Made by a program: the position numbers and the translations under genes. A stretch of DNA of 64,000 nt from Pelodera strongyloides (taxonomy: Eukaryota; Nematoda; Chromadorea; Rhabditida; Rhabditidae). The DNA lies in assembly GCA_036852015.1 (NCBI GenBank), contig JAANDG010000187.1:1-64000 (forward strand), given 5' to 3'. The notes under the pieces are model-generated. The model saw nothing but the letters and a program-made list of their open reading frames with translations. It was not told the DNA's origin and did no database searches. Below are positions 13,101-24,970 of this stretch, piece after piece. Every line of letters starts with the position of its first letter. Within the stretch, counting starts at the first letter, position 1.

Positions 13101-14509
13101 AATATTCCAGGTTGATTAGCGCTGTATTTATTTTTCGTCTGTTTCAACGCTCATGGTGGCCTCAGAATTCCAAGGTAAATCAAACAGGCAAGCAAAATCA
13201 AAGTACCTTTCCGTACGTCCGCCAGGTTATCGTATTCTGCCACCACCCAATTGCCTTCATAATTGCCTGCTTATAGAAGTTGAAGCCGTTGACAACAATT
13301 AGATCTAGAAAAGGGTAGGTACTTATCTTGACTAATTACTTCAGTAACTAATTACCGCCTAACGAATTAAGTAAGCAGGTTCGTTTTGGAAGCGCGCCCC
13401 GTCAACAAGGCCGATGGCCCGCAGCCGGGCTCCACGTTGAATTCGCCATTTGAATTTTACCCAATTCCAGACGACGGACCTTTGTACAACTCCGGCAAGT
13501 CACAAATTCCGTCAGTCCACCACTGAGCGCCGTTGCAGATCTAAAAACAAATGTGATACTATCCAATAATACACCAAGCCAAAAGATGTATGTTGCGTAT
13601 CGTCTAAAGATAGGTGTGAAAGAGTGGTAGTATAAAAGAGTTCAGGTCGACAGTCGACACAACGTGCTGAAATTGTTATTTCCAAAACGGTACCAAGAAT
13701 ACTATGATTTGGTGCATTTGCCGATTTGGTACATTTGCCGATTTGGTACATTTGCCGAGCAAACGTAACCATGAGTTTATATTCAGGGGTTGCGACCGGC
13801 CAAAATATTAAAAAAAAATTACCATGCTCAGCTTCGGTATCCTCTTACAAATCCCATTATACGCAACTTTCGAGTTCTGACACGCCATGTAGCCTTCGTT
13901 GAAAGCGTTGAGACACTAAACAATGAAGTTCCGTAGTCCTTTCTATGGTTTGAAGTTTGAACCTTATTGAACATACTACAAACTACAAAGAACATACTAC
14001 TCAAATATTTATCTAGTAGATCAAACCTTTCGATACGGTCCGCTAAAGTACTCCTTGCAATTTTGGCCAATTTTCGCTGTACTAGAGGCCTGACGTCGTA
14101 TCCATTCGGACATTCTAAAAAAAATTATTGCATTTATTGTCAACCAACTGCCACTGTATAACCTTGACGGGTGCAATCTCATTTGGCACATGTGCGGCTC
14201 ACTTCTGGCAACATTGCCGCACACTTTTCCTGGGATCTCACCATCTTTTACTATTGACACTCCACCCTTTTGTCGCCTTTGGTTCACGGCGCTACTAGTT
14301 TGGGGTAAATTATTTCAAGTCGAAGATGTTCTGCTGCCATTTTGCTGTCAAGTTACCGTTGTATTCCTTGTCCCGTCGCTTTCATAAATTCCGCCACTTG
14401 ACCTAACGGACCACCCAACCACTTCTGCACATCCATGAATCGTCCCGGATTGAACTGAAGTATTGTAGCGATAAAAACGAGAATTGTATAATGAGTTAAG
14501 AGAGAGAGT

Positions 14510-14552
<43 letters not shown>

Positions 14553-17493
14553 AATGTTCGCAGTGCGAACTCTACTAACTATGCTGATTGAGTAATTGTA
14601 GTGAATTCCGTCAGCGTTACTCCACTCAAATTCTTACTTTTCATTGAGAAAGAACTCCGAAACTCTTTCGAGATCAGTTTCGATGTGGTGTCACGCAGTT
14701 TCGATACGCTATGTTGTTTAAAGTGTATGCAGTTTGTAGTCACATGTCCCTAAGTGCCTTTGCTTACAATTAGATTCTGATAACATGGTCAGGGCTCGGG
14801 ATGAGAAGCGCCTATTACTAAACTCTACTACTGTACCATGTCCATGGCGTGCGTCAACGCGAATTCTGCCTTCTGCCGTCCTTCTTTCACTTTCAACTGA
14901 ACGCACGCAATACCCTGGGCTACTTGAGTCACGTTGTCCGTCGCGTTCATAAGATTGTGCTGAAGTACAAAGGACATATTAGCGTACATACTTCATCCAC
15001 CTATAGCCATTAGGTCACTTCTCCTTCAAAGGGATGATGTCACCTCAAACCATCTCCTCTTTTTCGCTTTTCAATGGATGCATGGAACACTGTCATGTTG
15101 TGGCTCATAACTATCTAGGAAGAAGAACACCTACCTCAAGGCTTATTGATATCATTATAAGGAGAAGCAGCGCCCGGGTTTTTCCCGACAACATTCGAAA
15201 AGATGAAATTGTGGAGAATTTCATCAAATTTGGAAAAACGATCATCACTGCGAGAACTGAGTGCGTGAAGATGGCACAGTAAGTGCCGATTCTAAAACGG
15301 CTTAATAAAGTATTGTGGAACGTTAGCCTAACATCATTCTACCTGTAGCGCGACACTGTCGCCCTAGTGCCGCACTCTTTCATAAGGGGTGCGAGGTGTG
15401 CTCAATGCCAAAGAGATATGCTGTATGTTGCCAATATGGGGCCGCGTTGCTTTTCTGTGCCTCATACGTGCGGTACCGAAATAGTGTTTCCTTCGTGAGG
15501 TGCGCATAGTTTTGTGTTACTGAATACCAAGGATCACGTCTCATAAAAATAAAACCACACAATGGATTCTTCACGTTTTCAAAATTCACTTTTTTGCCTC
15601 ATTTTTTGCCTCATCAATCGACCAATAAAGATTTATTATTATTAGATTGCGGAGACTCACATACTGGGACTGCGCCGTGATCACAATACAGATATTACTA
15701 TTAAATATGTTTAAAAAAAACAGCTTACCTATCCGGATATGACGTATACTTGAAAGCGAAAGTTAGATATATCAATAAACCGAGCGTTTCGATAATCATA
15801 ATGTTACGGAATAGACGAAGAATGGCGTTTGGTCTAAAAAAAAAAGGTTGCGCATTTATTTGGTAGCGCCCAAACCTACTGAGGTCCTAAACACTTTTTG
15901 TTTCACATACACGTTCCTTTAGCCTAGTGGCCGAAATAAAACTATGGCATACGGATTGATCACCAAAGATACTGGAAACTTTCACGGTCTTGTGGAACAC
16001 TTTTGACAGAAGTCTGGATTATAGATATTGTAATCTTAAAGTTGTAGCAATTGTATAATTAAAGGGATAGGTTCATCTCAAATCACCCCTCTTTTTATTG
16101 TTTTTATTGATAATAGCACAAATATCATTCACAATGAAAATCAAATCAATCACAGAACAATACGACTCGCAGAAGAAGCTTCCTTTATTGGAAGCTAGTT
16201 GATCGGAAGCCAAAATCTAAACTCAAAAACTAATACCGTACACAGATCGAGCGGGCTAATGGCAATTAGCCAAGTTACATTATTTCCCGTGTATTATCAT
16301 TTAATTCGCTTTTGGCTATTTGCCATTAGCCCGCTAATTGCCAGTGTACGGTATTAGTTTTTGAGTTTAGATTTTGGCTTCCGATCAACTAGCTTCCAAT
16401 AAAGGAAGCTTCTTTTTCGAGGCGTATTGTTCTGTGATTGATTTAATTTTCATTGTGAATGATGCTTGTGTTATTATCAATAAAAACAATAAAAAGAGAG
16501 GTGATTTGAGATGAACCTATCCCTTTAAGTATAATTGACAATTCGCTATGCTAGATAGACCTCACCGTGTTCCAGCTACAAACATCAGATCGTATGTGGA
16601 CATGGGTATAAAACCTTCCCGCCATGGTGGATATAAAAACCCAAGACGTTGTTTTATTCGATCTGGAACGACTAGTGCATGAAGTCAGATAGGTACTGGT
16701 TGGTTGGCTCAATACGGTATTATGGTAATTCTTCCCGGAGTTGGCGCGGGGATGGTGCTGTGTTGGCGCCCAACCGGCGCGTCGGCGGACTGGCACAAGG
16801 ATACCTGTGCTTTGGTGCCGGACTGGCGTTAAGATGGCGCTGCGTCGGCGCTTGCTCGGAGAGTAAGCGCCTGTTACTCTCTACGAGAGATATTAGTTGG
16901 AAAAAATAGTTGGGAATGAGTTTGACAGGAAAACCACTCCTAATAATATGGTACCGCTACAGTAGTACTAGCGCTCCTTGAAATATTTTTCTTATCGTTC
17001 CTGCTTTCGATGACCCACTCTAGCATCAAATAACGTATATTTCCTATGTCTCCACTAACAAAAATGATGCAGCTACCGTCTATGCTAGACAACAAATTAC
17101 CGCTTTGCAAAAAAAATGTGCCCCTCTCCGCACACCTTTTAACTTGAGCTTCTTGGGCTGCCATCTTTGTTGTCGCCTCACGTTTTCAACGTCGAATTCG
17201 AATCGTCTTTTTGCTTTGCCGACTTTATGCTGCTGATATGCCAGATACAGGAAATCGAACATTATCTGAAAGTACAGTATTATAACAACATAAAGAGCTG
17301 AGGATTATATTATAGCATTCATTCACGAAAACGTGTGTTTAACTTTTATTCGTTGTGATGTATTAAAGTCAAATTTCAAGCAAATTATCGCGACAAGAGA
17401 AAACTTCTCTTCATGCAAAAGCTGTGAATCTATGATGGCAAAAATTTGAATAAAATTTATTCTAAACCCGATTACCTGTGAATCTTTCAGCAT
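10170..17493 (-). CDS. DC-STAMP domain multipass membrane protein (SPE-42/SPE-49/Sneaky/DCST family)
   Basis: Eighteen exons, all joined at GT..AG in compatible phase, give 620 residues. Exons: 17493-17476, 17265-17136, 16671-16566, 15833-15729, 15291-15135, 14959-14837, 14454-14357, 14114-14027, 13915-13823, 13540-13480, 13304-13207, 12949-12855, 12438-12318, 11850-11707, 11197-11039, 10681-10643, 10484-10393, 10305-10170. Hydrophobic segments lie near residues 95-115, 121-142, 159-172, 412-435, 497-528 and 578-597. Between the third and fourth is an extracellular region with conserved-looking cysteines (191, 265, 276, 287, 298, 308, 319), including CKEYF and CLNAFNEGYMAC. The family-typical stretches NRFITQEIRKIERDR with FPLS, SLYERSQF before a membrane segment, and GKGFWADFLRHLLDIF follow in the expected order. 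Family members act in gamete fusion, acrosome function or cell fusion; that role here is inference. The start (ATG 17493, 6 codons in exon 1), the exon 10 donor (GTCCGT) and the last exon are the weakest calls. The cysteine-rich RING-like tail of DCST1/2 was not found. Confidence 0.85.
10866..11010. repeat. Dispersed repeat, SINE-tail-like, in intron 15
   Basis: Shares the blocks TAGCCCGAAGACG, GAACTCGTCGCC, CAGGACCTCTGCGGAACATG and AAAGGTGCAC with 25555-25690. There the same tail follows a tRNA-like box B. This copy lacks the head. It lies between DC-STAMP exons 15 and 16. Confidence 0.7.
12486..12666. repeat. (CT)n-rich microsatellite, intron 12 of the DC-STAMP gene
   Basis: About 180 bp of CTCTCTCC-type repeats. 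Long Arg/Glu frames on the minus strand are artefacts of the repeat. Confidence 0.95.
13707..13757. repeat. Three tandem 17-bp units
   Basis: ATTTGGTRCATTTGCCG occurs three times without gaps (13707, 13724, 13741), inside DC-STAMP intron 9. Only one base differs, so it is a recent small amplification. Confidence 0.95.
14499..14549. repeat. (GA)n microsatellite, DC-STAMP intron 6
   Basis: About 50 bp of nearly pure GA. Confidence 0.95.
16059..16528. mobile_element. T2-like foldback MITE (TTAA target), in DC-STAMP intron 3
   Basis: Long inverted repeat. The left end is TTAAAGGGATAGGTTCATC and the right end is its complement, closing with CCCTTTAA. Each arm is about 200 bp, with a short centre near 16290. 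TTAA occurs at both edges (16059-16062 and 16525-16528). The terminal TTAAAGGGA fits the TTAAAGGRR signature known for T2-type MITEs, which are assigned to the Kolobok superfamily. No transposase is encoded. Confidence 0.85.
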
Positions 17494-17949
17494 GAGTGGG
17501 ATATGTTTCAGAATTTTCTCTCGGAATACATGTGCTTGTACGGTAACATAACCCACCAACGCTACGGCGATCGTATGCAAAAAACGTTTTTGCTATCAGC
17601 CCTCGACAGAACTCAGTGAACACTTTTCAGTGAACAGTAACGCAACATCTAAAATCGTTTACAAAAAGAGAACATATTTTTCACAAGATTAGGGTACTGT
17701 AGTACATGCGATTTTTCCTTGCTATACTGCGCGTAATTATTGTAAACATTCATTTAGTAAATTCTTATTCACTATAAATCTTTCAGGCTAATTTCTAATG
17801 TGGTTCACTTATCACACGCAATCTTGCGCGTTTCACATTTTTCATCGTGCATAATAAACTGGGAAAGTGACCGTAACCGAAGCATTTAAACTTCCCGCGC
17901 ATTCTAACCGCAACGTAGCTCCGCCCATTCGTGTCTCGCGCCAGCGGTT

Positions 17950-18012
17950 GTCATGACGTCACCGCCAGCCTCGTATATATACTCAGTCTGCCTGCAGTCG
18001 CTGTCGGGGTGA
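17950..18012 (+). promoter_or_regulatory. CRE plus TATA-box core promoter, probably for TFIIA
   Basis: A perfect palindromic CRE, TGACGTCA, lies at 17954-17961 and TATATATA at 17974-17981. Start of transcription would be expected near 18004-18010. The ATG follows 540 bp downstream. A possible 5' UTR intron runs from GTGAGC at 18009 to TTTCATTTAG at 18524. The DC-STAMP gene starts within about 0.5 kb on the other strand, so the interval 17494-18547 is a candidate bidirectional promoter. Motif matches only; no transcript evidence. Confidence 0.5.
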
Positions 18013-18547
18013 GCTCGCTTTCTTTTCGGCTCTGCTGGTTGCTTTCGGGCAATTTTCGCACAAATTTGTGGGATATATGCTTTCCGTAGATTATATCAAG
18101 TTTCTTTCGTCAAATAATCGTATCTCTGAAGCATCCAAAACATTGGCTTTTGAAAATACCTAAAAATTTGCGAGATTGTCCGAACGTGACCGGTGTTTAA
18201 GGATAGATTTAACGAACAGAAAAGCAAATATGGAATTTAAACGAGGAAAACTGAGTTTTGTAACCTGTCATGCGATGAGGTGCGTAGCTTTTGTTATTGT
18301 TATATGGTTCTTGAAAATTACGTGGGAGTGTGAAACAAGTTGTGTATTTCGTGGCATCAAAGCAGTGTTAGGGAGCAATATTCCATGTAAGATCTCGTTT
18401 GTGTCAGGTCCCTGAAGTCGAAATAGCCCTGTATAGTTAGGTAGTTTACATGACAAACAACGAAGAATTTAGTGACTAATTACCTACACACTAGATTTGT
18501 TTGATGATGATATGTTTCATTTAGCCACACTAAAGGGTCCCGTCGAC

Positions 18548-21500
18548 ATGAGTCATCATCAGCAAGGTCCTGGCGTAACTATTGTACGTTTTTTATCCCT
18601 TTCTTAGCCTATTTATGCCGTTTTATGGTCAACGCTACACGCTGCCCATTATTTTACAAACAACTAGCGAACTATATTTCTTGTGAAGTAAGAACTGCTT
18701 TCTCCGCGTATCACTGCAAAATCAACCGAATCGTCCACTTTATAGGCAGAAGTGTACAAGTCGGTCATCAACGATGTGATCGGACAGGTCAAAGAAGCGT
18801 TTCTTGACGAAAGCGTCGATATTGAAGTTCTGCAGCAATTGAAGAAGGTTTGTTTGTGATTTTTTTTTGTGTGATTAAAGTTTTTAAACATACATGCTAA
18901 CAACATTAAGAAGGAGAAAGGAAATATGGCAAGAAATAGTAAAACCAGATAATTACACCGCCTATTGTAATAGAGCACCCCCCCACCCCCATTTGCACTA
19001 CGAACATTCAAAATGTACGTGTGTCTGTACCCGTCTGGGGGAATGCGGTTTTCCATTCCAGAAAACGACTCAAGAACCACATACCGCTTTCTAATAATCT
19101 CTACTTGTAGGAATGGGAAGACAGGCTTCGACAATCTGGAGCGGTGGATCTTGATGGTCCTCGTCCGCAACCGGTCGCACCTCCAATGCGAGGACAAATG
19201 ATGGCACGACCCATGCCCGTGCCAATCCCACAAGGCGTTCGCATTCAGCAGAGTACTCAGCAGGTATAGTTGAATACGTATGCTCGTTAAGTTTAGTCAA
19301 TAATTTAAAAGAATGGCAGAGGCAACAAAGTCCTTTTCTGGTGCTACCGTACTACGCACACGCTCTGCGACAACCAAGCTTGAGCGATCCTACTCAGATA
19401 AAAGGGACCAAAATATTTCACTCAATCGTCTGTGTTCTATGACACAAATGGAATTATGTTGCTATTTTGCCATGCACCAATGTAATGATTGCGGTGTAAT
19501 AAGCGGGTTGTGTCTTCGTCTTCTGGAATGTCTTCTGGACCACATACTTCCATGCAACGCAGTAATGACGACGAAAGCGCGATGTGACCAGCAAGGCTGT
19601 AGACTTTAGAAAATCGCTTAGACCTCCCACAATTTGCATAGGAGCAGGCTATAATTTCCATGCGTAATTTCGGAGATGGTCGCTTAGTTGAGAGTCGAAC
19701 CGTAATTTACCACTGATACGTTTCACCCAAATCTATATATTTACATTTGCCTCCGGAGATGGTCAAAGCCAATCCGGAGATGATTGATGCGTAATTTTAC
19801 GCATAGAATTATAGTCTGCATAGGAGTGCAGTTGCCGGTTTAAAATCGAATTTAATTTTGAAATGTTTAGCTCCTGCACCAGCACCAGCAACAAGCCCAG
19901 CATATGCAGCAACAGCACACACATCAGCAACAAGTTGAAGCTCGTCAGCCACAGCCGATCAACGTGCAACAGTACACGATCCAACAACCCGGACAGATGG
20001 GACAGCTGCAGACTTTGCAAGTGCAGGTGCGCTGCATTTTTCTTTATTTATCGGTGTATATGTGAAAAATGACGTAGAAATTGACAAGAAGTGAAGATTT
20101 TGAGAAGCCAATGTCTTCTTATTTGTATGATGACAAATGATCATTTTATGGAATTATAACGTTCTCACTTTTTGTGAGAAGGAGGAGTGGAGGGGTGATT
20201 TCACAGTCACCATTATGTTTACTCTGGCTTCCATTTAGAATCTCATGTCCTGAGGCGATTAGAGTTTTAAAGCGAAATGCTAGCCCGTTTGGAAAATTTG
20301 CATATGATAAGCAAATTCTATGGATCCTATGGTAATTTTGTACGATCTTCCAAGGCAATCGTACAAAATTAGCATAGGATACATAGGATTTGCTTATCAT
20401 ATGCAAATTTTCCAAAGAGGCTAGCATTTCGCTTTATAGTGTATTTATCTCCAGTTTCGCAGGGCCGAAACACCTCAAAAAATCATTCAGCGCCCAGCGC
20501 GGCTTTCACTTTCCATGTATAACAAGGGATGGAAACTCCCTACCATAGCTTGACGATCGGAGTAATCGTGTTGGGACGCGTTACGTGTAGTTTGTAATTT
20601 AAAGGTGTTGACATGAAATAAATTTCGACTGGCCTAAAATTTATACACCTTTAAATTACAAACTACACGTAACGCGTCCCAACACGATTACTCCGATCGT
20701 CAAGCTATGGTAGGGAGTTTCCATCCCTTGTTATACACGGAAAGTGAAAGCCGCGCTGAATGATTTTTGGGCCAGATTCGCCCTGTTTCGGCCCTGCGAA
20801 ACTGGAGATAAATACACTATTAACGATTTTAGATTCCATTCGCATGATGATTTTCTGGGTTACTATTCTTGCTTTGGTCGTACGCTCTGGGTTTTTTTTT
20901 TAATTTTCTTCTAATTTTAGGGAATGCCAGGGATGCAGCAGTTCCATGGTATGCAACAAATGAGGATGGTCACAGCTCAAGGTATGCATATATATATTCG
21001 ATCGTCGAAATTGATGTTAATCGTGCTATAATTAATGCTATGCAACGTGTTGTGCTTTCTATACTTGAAGTCGAAATCAACCCGGTTTTTTGAAAGGTGT
21101 AGTGTAGACGTACCAATCACCAGTACATTATGGTAAAAACATAAGCTTCTCGTGAAACATCTAGCTTGGCATTTTATTTTTCAATTTACATTTATATATG
21201 TTAGTTGATTGCAAACTAGTCAACGGGCACATTCCCTCATTTATTTATTTATTAAATTATTAAATAACGCCGTAGGGCGTGCATCACAATGAAATGAATG
21301 CACTTCGCTCTCTCTCTCTTGCTATGAATTCGATGTGTCTAATTAGCTAAACGCAATTTCAGTTGTCAGCTTTTGTTTAAAAAAAATGCACGTCGTGTTT
21401 GTTTTAGGTGGCCATCCACAAGTGGCATTTGTGACTCAACACGGCGGACAGATGGCACAGCCTGTCATGATTATTGGCGGTGAGGATTTTAATTTTAAAG

Positions 21501-23788
21501 CGGTATAACAGCCGGATTTTGAAACGAATGTTCGACAACTGCATTCCTATGTATTACTGTGTAAGCTCGATTTTGGGTCGGTTTCCTATTCTAAATTCTA
21601 ATCATTCTCGTATGCATATGAATCATGGTAGTGCCGTTCTTCGTTCGTTTACGGTAGCGGTAAGAGAAAGCTTACCGCTAGCCGGCAAAAATCCTGCCAT
21701 TCTGGTTTCGTAAATGTGCATGTTTCATAGTATAGTTATATTTTCAACACGGTGAAATGTGTTGTTTTTGTAAGCTTGAACTGCGGAACTGCCGATTTCA
21801 ACTCACGACACTAGCAAAGCATATTTTTTTTTTAATTTTAGGCAACCAGCAACTGTTGACCGCTAATAATATGATGCAGCAGCGTGTTGTCCTTCAACAG
21901 CAGCCGCAGCAACAACATATGCAAGAGCCGAACCCAATTCGACAACTCGATGGAAACGATGGTGACGATGAACAGGAGGACGAGGTGTTTTTTTTTAGTA
22001 TTTACGATTTAAAGCGATGGCACGTGGTTTTCAAATATACGTGGCGGAACAAGTATGCGGTTCATTATTGCTTGCGACTTGCGAAAATGCGGTTTTTCCA
22101 AAACCACGTGGCATTGCGTCATACGGATTCGACAACGGCTTTACGTTCTATATTAGCTGACATTAGCAAGCAAGGCCTAGGCTATCCGGACGGAACCTTC
22201 TACATCAGATTGATTATAATTTACGATGTTTTTTGAAACATTAAAAAATATGTTTGTGCTGCTTTGTTATAACAAAATTAAAATAAACTATAAGCCCAAT
22301 GGACTAGTCCCATAATTATTATGCGATCGTATATAATTCGATAACAAGAGTTGCTCTTTGGTCCATAACATAACATTTGCAGCCCTCTTCGTCTGCGCTG
22401 CCTTCTTCAAGCAACGCTGGTCCGACTTCCCTGGCACAGTTTCGCAAGTTCGTGGGACCACTACCGAAGCCGACTCGCGTGAAAGGTTGGTTACGTGCTT
22501 TTAGAAAAATTCAAGCTATATCAATAAATCTACTTAGTAAGCCCATTTGGTTTGATGTGGTAACTTGAACAATGTGTTTTTTTTTAGGAAAAGAGCTGAA
22601 AGAGTTGATGGAGCGCTTCAAGGATATCATCCAAATTGATGGCAATGGAATGTCGGACAGTTCGAGTGAAGATGAGGTCAGTCATATTACTATAACTAAA
22701 ATATTTTGTGAAACGATTAGTCACATGGATACGTAAAACAAGAATAATGAAGAGACGAACTTCACACTATATTCCCTAACAAGAAAAGAAGGTCTTTTTT
22801 AACAAGGTTCCTTTTAATAATTCAGTGAGCTAATCGGTTTTGCAATTTTGCACGTTGTGATTATTGTTATTTGATAATTTGATTACATACGCATTACGCA
22901 GGAGTTAGTATGGATATTTTCTTTATATGATGCAGGTTATGGTTATATTCCTTGTCCTTGGCTTAGGAAGTACAGAAGTGTATTTACAAAGTTATTTCCA
23001 GAACGACGATGACGATGATCCATATCATCGAATTGTTGACCGCATTGATGATCCCACTGTGGATGAGGATGGAGAACAGGTTGGATTATTGTTACTTTCC
23101 ATACCATGCTCAAATTAAAAGAGCTAATTCGGCTGAGACGTTTTGTTGGGGGTTTGTTTTCAGAAAAAAAATTATATTTCCCATTTCGCTAGCACCGGAA
23201 ACAGTGCGTTTCTGCATCCGAGATTTTTGATATTTTTCTTTTAATGTAAATTTAGACAATAATTGAAATTGAAGGTGAATGAGGAGGCGTCGTTGAATTC
23301 TGGGGACGATCAGACTGACGACGAGGATCTGAACACGCTTTTCGATGCTGAGAATGTTGTGATGTGTCAGTTTGAGAAGGTGGGTACTTGACTTGGAACT
23401 TGAAAAAATTGTATAATATACAGCGTGTACTGTACAAATTTTTGTCCAGTTGTGTAGGTAAAATCGTGTTCGGGCTAGGTTCTTTCTTCCTGACGTTTGT
23501 AGTGCACGTCACGTGTGCAAGTTGCAATATGCGTAAGCATATCAGTGTTTGTCAAAATATCGGTAGGGCAGATCGCATGTTACGCACGGATTTGGGATTT
23601 ATGTTCAACTTCTACCCAGTAGCTTTGGACCAAATTGTTTGGGCCATTTGGAGGCTTGTAACTAAATTGTTACTTTTAAGGTGCACCGTGCTCGTCAGAA
23701 GTGGAAGTTCTCGTTGAAGGATGGAATTATGCACATTGACGGCAAGGACTATTGTTTCCAAAAGTGTACCGGTGAAGCCGAGTGGTAG
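18548..23788 (+). CDS. GTF2A1: TFIIA large subunit (alpha/beta precursor)
   Basis: Twelve exons give 401 residues (human protein 376). Exons: 18548-18583, 18746-18847, 19111-19263, 19871-20026, 20921-20981, 21408-21479, 21842-21984, 22383-22485, 22588-22676, 23002-23079, 23275-23379, 23681-23788. Every junction keeps phase. Residues 13-97 form the conserved N-terminal helical region (VYKSVINDVIGQV ... LKKEWEDRLRQSGAVD). Residues 98-225 are a Gln/Met-rich linker, 228-345 an acidic region, and 345-401 the C-terminal beta-barrel part ending KDYCFQKCTGEAEW. TFIIA stabilises TBP on the TATA box in the nucleus. The family precursor is cut by Taspase1 at a QxDG site: QIDG at 291-294 aligns with the human site, and a second QLDG lies at 228-231. 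Exons 11 and 12 use AAG acceptors instead of CAG/TAG, so the exon 11 start could be 8 bp later or otherwise shifted. MITEs fill intron 4. Confidence 0.96.
20268..20436. mobile_element. Foldback MITE family A, copy A1 (TFIIA intron 4)
   Basis: Ends TAAAGCGAAATGCTAGCC and its complement. The arms continue through CTTTGGAAAATTTGCATATG and meet near 20350. Other copies are at 63279-63440 and, in chimeric form, at 35983. TA at each edge suggests a TA target duplication (Tc1/mariner-like), an inference. Confidence 0.9.
20436..20820. mobile_element. Second foldback element, abutting A1
   Basis: Inverted arms of about 170 bp, starting ATAGTGTATTTATCTCCAG and ending in the complement. The spacer is about 30 bp around 20620. 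The arms differ by a small insertion (GGGCGAATCTGGCCC side). No coding capacity. It begins at the base where A1 ends. Confidence 0.9.
21496..21535. mobile_element. Decayed family B MITE end (TFIIA intron 6)
   Basis: TAAAGCGGTATAACAGCCGG followed by TTTTGAAACG resembles the family B terminus. The opposite end is not recognisable. Confidence 0.45.
22004..22121. mobile_element. Short foldback in TFIIA intron 7
   Basis: GCGATGGCACGTGGTTTT near the left edge is matched by an inverted copy (AAAACCACGTGGCATTGCG) at the right. The left end starts TAAAGCG like families A and B. Each arm carries a CACGTG E-box. Confidence 0.5.
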
Positions 23789-24970
23789 ATGCCTTATTGA
23801 TTGGTGTTAGGCTTGATTTTTGTTGACGGTTGTATTGATTTATTGTTTATTTGTATTGGAAATTCTTTATGCTTTCTGTAGGCGATTGCGAGAATAAGGT
23901 AGTGTTTGACTGACTATTTTGTAGCTTTCTTGCCAACTTTTGCCAAATATGGAAGAGTTTGCATTGTAGTAATTAGTAATTCATATCCTCATTTTCTTGG
24001 TGATGCTCGAGTAGGGTCGAATTATAGCTAGAAGTAGAATTTAGTGTCGGTAAAACCCGGTTCTTTTTTTGGTTTGTAAGAGTTGTAGAGTATTTTTTTT
24101 TAACTTTTTTCTTACTGGTGTAGTGCGCATTAGACCAGTAGATAAACGTGTCGAAAGTTAAAAACAGACCGTATAAGGCTATCATTTTAACCCTTTTTAT
24201 TTTTGGATGGGCTAGAAAAGGTTTATTCAGAAGTACATTGGTGTTTGATGATGTGTAAGGCTGTAAGGTTTATTAATCTGGAATCAAATGTTTTTATTTT
24301 AATTGTGTTTCTGTGAGCTTCACGTGGGTGTTTATGTTCTGCCTGTTATGGCTCAGTCAGTTTTTGTTATTGTATTTTGTAAACTTTACTTGAAAGCTCT
24401 TCTGAGTTACGATTCGTATTATTGTTTGCACTTATATATATTTGAGTGATACTTCTGATAGTATTTATTTTTTTATGATTGCAGGAGAAGTGCACTTTTT
24501 ATTCCTTTTTTTGTATAGTTAGGAATGAAAACGTTAGTATGGTGTACAACGATTCGTTTTTATATGCTAGGCCTTTGATGTGTGAAATTGTGGTATTCCT
24601 GGGTTTAACCTTAGTACTGTTATGCAATTAGATGCTTCCGAGTTATTATACTTGTGATGAAATTCGTAAATCATATCCATTGTATGCCTGTTGTTTTAAA
24701 TTTGCCTCATCATTTTTATTAGTAAATGTTTATATGACGATTTTTTTGTTCTTTGCTGGACGCATAGCTACATTCAGCCTTAACAGTTCGGGCTGTTCGT
24801 TAGAATTGATTAATGTTCATTCGGTGTTTAACATACATTTTTATGTTCATTCTTGTGTTGTTTAGTATAAAGGTTATAAAAAAGGACTTGCCGGACTATT
24901 TAGGTTAGGCTTGTGCAATGTCCTCTTTTAGTTCTGCATACCACGATAATAAATATTTGTATTCTTAAGT
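23789..24970 (+). terminator. TFIIA 3' UTR and polyadenylation signal
   Basis: T-rich, no long frame. The first AATAAA downstream of the stop codon is at 24948-24953, which would give a 3' UTR of about 1.2 kb. A second lies near 25028. Confidence 0.6.

Noticed and set aside
14610..14760. Extra DC-STAMP exon between exons 6 and 7 (donor GTAAGA near 14635)
   Set aside because: No frame joins both neighbours in phase; the direct 6-7 junction is continuous.
18176..18415. 79-codon frame upstream of TFIIA
   Set aside because: Falls in the leader/intron region before the recognised TFIIA start; peptide has no family features.
21757..22236. 159-codon frame across TFIIA exon 7
   Set aside because: Only 21842-21984 is coding. 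The rest is read-through of introns, including a foldback element.
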